Source: Nocardia alni (lineage in GTDB: Bacteria; Actinomycetota; Actinomycetes; Mycobacteriales; Mycobacteriaceae). From it: a stretch of 64,000 nt of DNA. The translations under genes were made by a program, and so were the position numbers. Under the pieces are notes generated by a model. It had not been told where the DNA came from and made no database searches. It saw only the letters and a program-made list of their open reading frames with translations. The stretch spans positions 1-64,000 of the forward strand of contig NZ_JAGPOX010000006.1 of assembly GCF_019038435.1 (NCBI RefSeq), given 5' to 3'. Below, in pieces: positions 63,647 to 64,000 of this stretch; the first letter of the stretch is position 1; the number at the start of each line of letters is the position of its first letter.

Positions 63647-63997
63647 TTATGAGGGTCCGTAGAGCACGAATACGTTGTTCCAAGGATCGGCGGCGACGGC
63701 GCGAACTTCGTGCGGTCCCCGTTCTGCCTGGCGAACGATCCTGCCGCCCGCTCGTTCGACAGCGGCGAGTGCCGCGGTCACATCGGCAACCTTGAAGGAC
63801 GCCGCCACGCGCTCGGCAAGGTCCTCGCGTGGCGAGACCAGCGCCAGCACCGGCCCGCCGGCGTCGAGCGCGGCGTACCGATCCCCGTCGACGAATTTTG
63901 CGACAAGGCCGAGGCTCTCCCGATAGAACGACGCTGCGGCGACGACGTCCTCGACGGGATGCGTGACATTGCCCAGCTTTACCTCGAACGATTCCAC
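63647..63997 (-). CDS. VOC (glyoxalase/bleomycin resistance/dioxygenase) protein, possibly incomplete at 5' end
   Basis: 116 residues from GTG 63997, three bases from the window edge, so a longer N-terminus cannot be excluded. THPVEDVVAAASFYRESLGL, AALDAGGPVLALVSP and DPWNNVFVLYGPS form the paired beta-alpha-beta-beta-beta units. The typical metal Glu/His set is only partly present. It lies 62 bp before the RibBA-like gene on the same strand and probably begins or belongs to that operon. Confidence 0.85.
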   Translation of the reverse strand: MESFEVKLGNVTHPVEDVVAAASFYRESLGLVAKFVDGDRYAALDAGGPVLALVSPREDLAERVAASFKVADVTAALAAVERAGGRIVRQAERGPHEVRAVAADPWNNVFVLYGPS

Positions 63998-64000
63998 TGC

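Overview
The window is high-GC actinobacterial chromosome, probably from Nocardia, Rhodococcus or a related Mycobacteriales/Pseudonocardiales genus. GTG and TTG starts, four-base start/stop overlaps, the polyketide synthases and the dense set of acyl-CoA enzymes support this; the genus is inference. I see no rRNA, tRNA or CRISPR array. It is a catabolic accessory region beside a polyketide cluster, and it is full of duplicated modules and gene debris.

Layout. (1) 1-9,700, minus strand: two type I PKS genes and a DHA2-type exporter. One PKS (KS-AT-DH-KR-ACP-TE) is a terminating module. The next, cut by the window edge, starts with a KS whose active-site Cys is Gln (a KSQ loading domain). (2) 9,700-11,370: a short orphan ORF and a nested mobile-element ruin, with the 3' end of a group II intron inside an ISL3-type transposase remnant. 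(3) 11,371-17,832: ferredoxin, LysR regulator, GMC alcohol oxidoreductase, cytochrome P450, ferredoxin reductase and a hot-dog hydratase, which form an oxidation unit. (4) 17,950-24,317: a palindromic operator, two MaoC-type hydratase subunits, an HpcH/HpaI (CitE-like) lyase, SDR, thiolase and Baeyer-Villiger monooxygenase. (5) 24,559-31,860: TetR regulator with a matching operator, histidine kinase, NarL-type response regulator, then CoA-transferase, esterase, acyl-CoA dehydrogenase and SDR. (6) 31,872-38,341: MmgE/PrpD protein with a third lyase (minus), then a second copy of the MaoC-MaoC-lyase module with an intact acyl-CoA dehydrogenase (plus). (7) 38,570-50,403: two inverted copies of a three-gene cassette (APH-type kinase, small helical protein, AttH/CrtC-like protein) around an aldehyde dehydrogenase and a hydrolase, followed by a phosphatase, SDR and a second histidine kinase. 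The minus-strand part is visibly richer in GC. (8) 50,421-58,982: acyl-CoA dehydrogenase, acyl-CoA ligase and Nudix hydrolase (minus), enoyl-CoA hydratase and PaaX-type regulator (plus), a dead aldehyde dehydrogenase, a second GMC oxidoreductase and a SalK/SCO6745-type protein. (9) 59,078-63,997, minus: SDR, and an unusual set of VOC protein, catalytically degenerate RibBA paralogue, flavin reductase, MoxR-type AAA+ ATPase and VWA protein.

How it may work together (inference). P450/ferredoxin/reductase, GMC oxidoreductase and aldehyde dehydrogenase could turn a hydrocarbon or terpenoid-like compound into an acid; the BVMO and hydrolases could open ketones through esters or lactones; the ligase and CoA-transferase would activate the acids. 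The MaoC pair plus lyase resembles the hydration and retro-aldol cleavage of mesaconyl/itaconyl-type acyl-CoAs, ending in small acyl-CoAs. The APH kinase with its small partner resembles, by analogy, the LvaA/LvaB kinase that phosphorylates 4-hydroxyacyl-CoA in levulinate catabolism, which would fit a pathway that produces hydroxy acids. No substrate is proven by the sequence.
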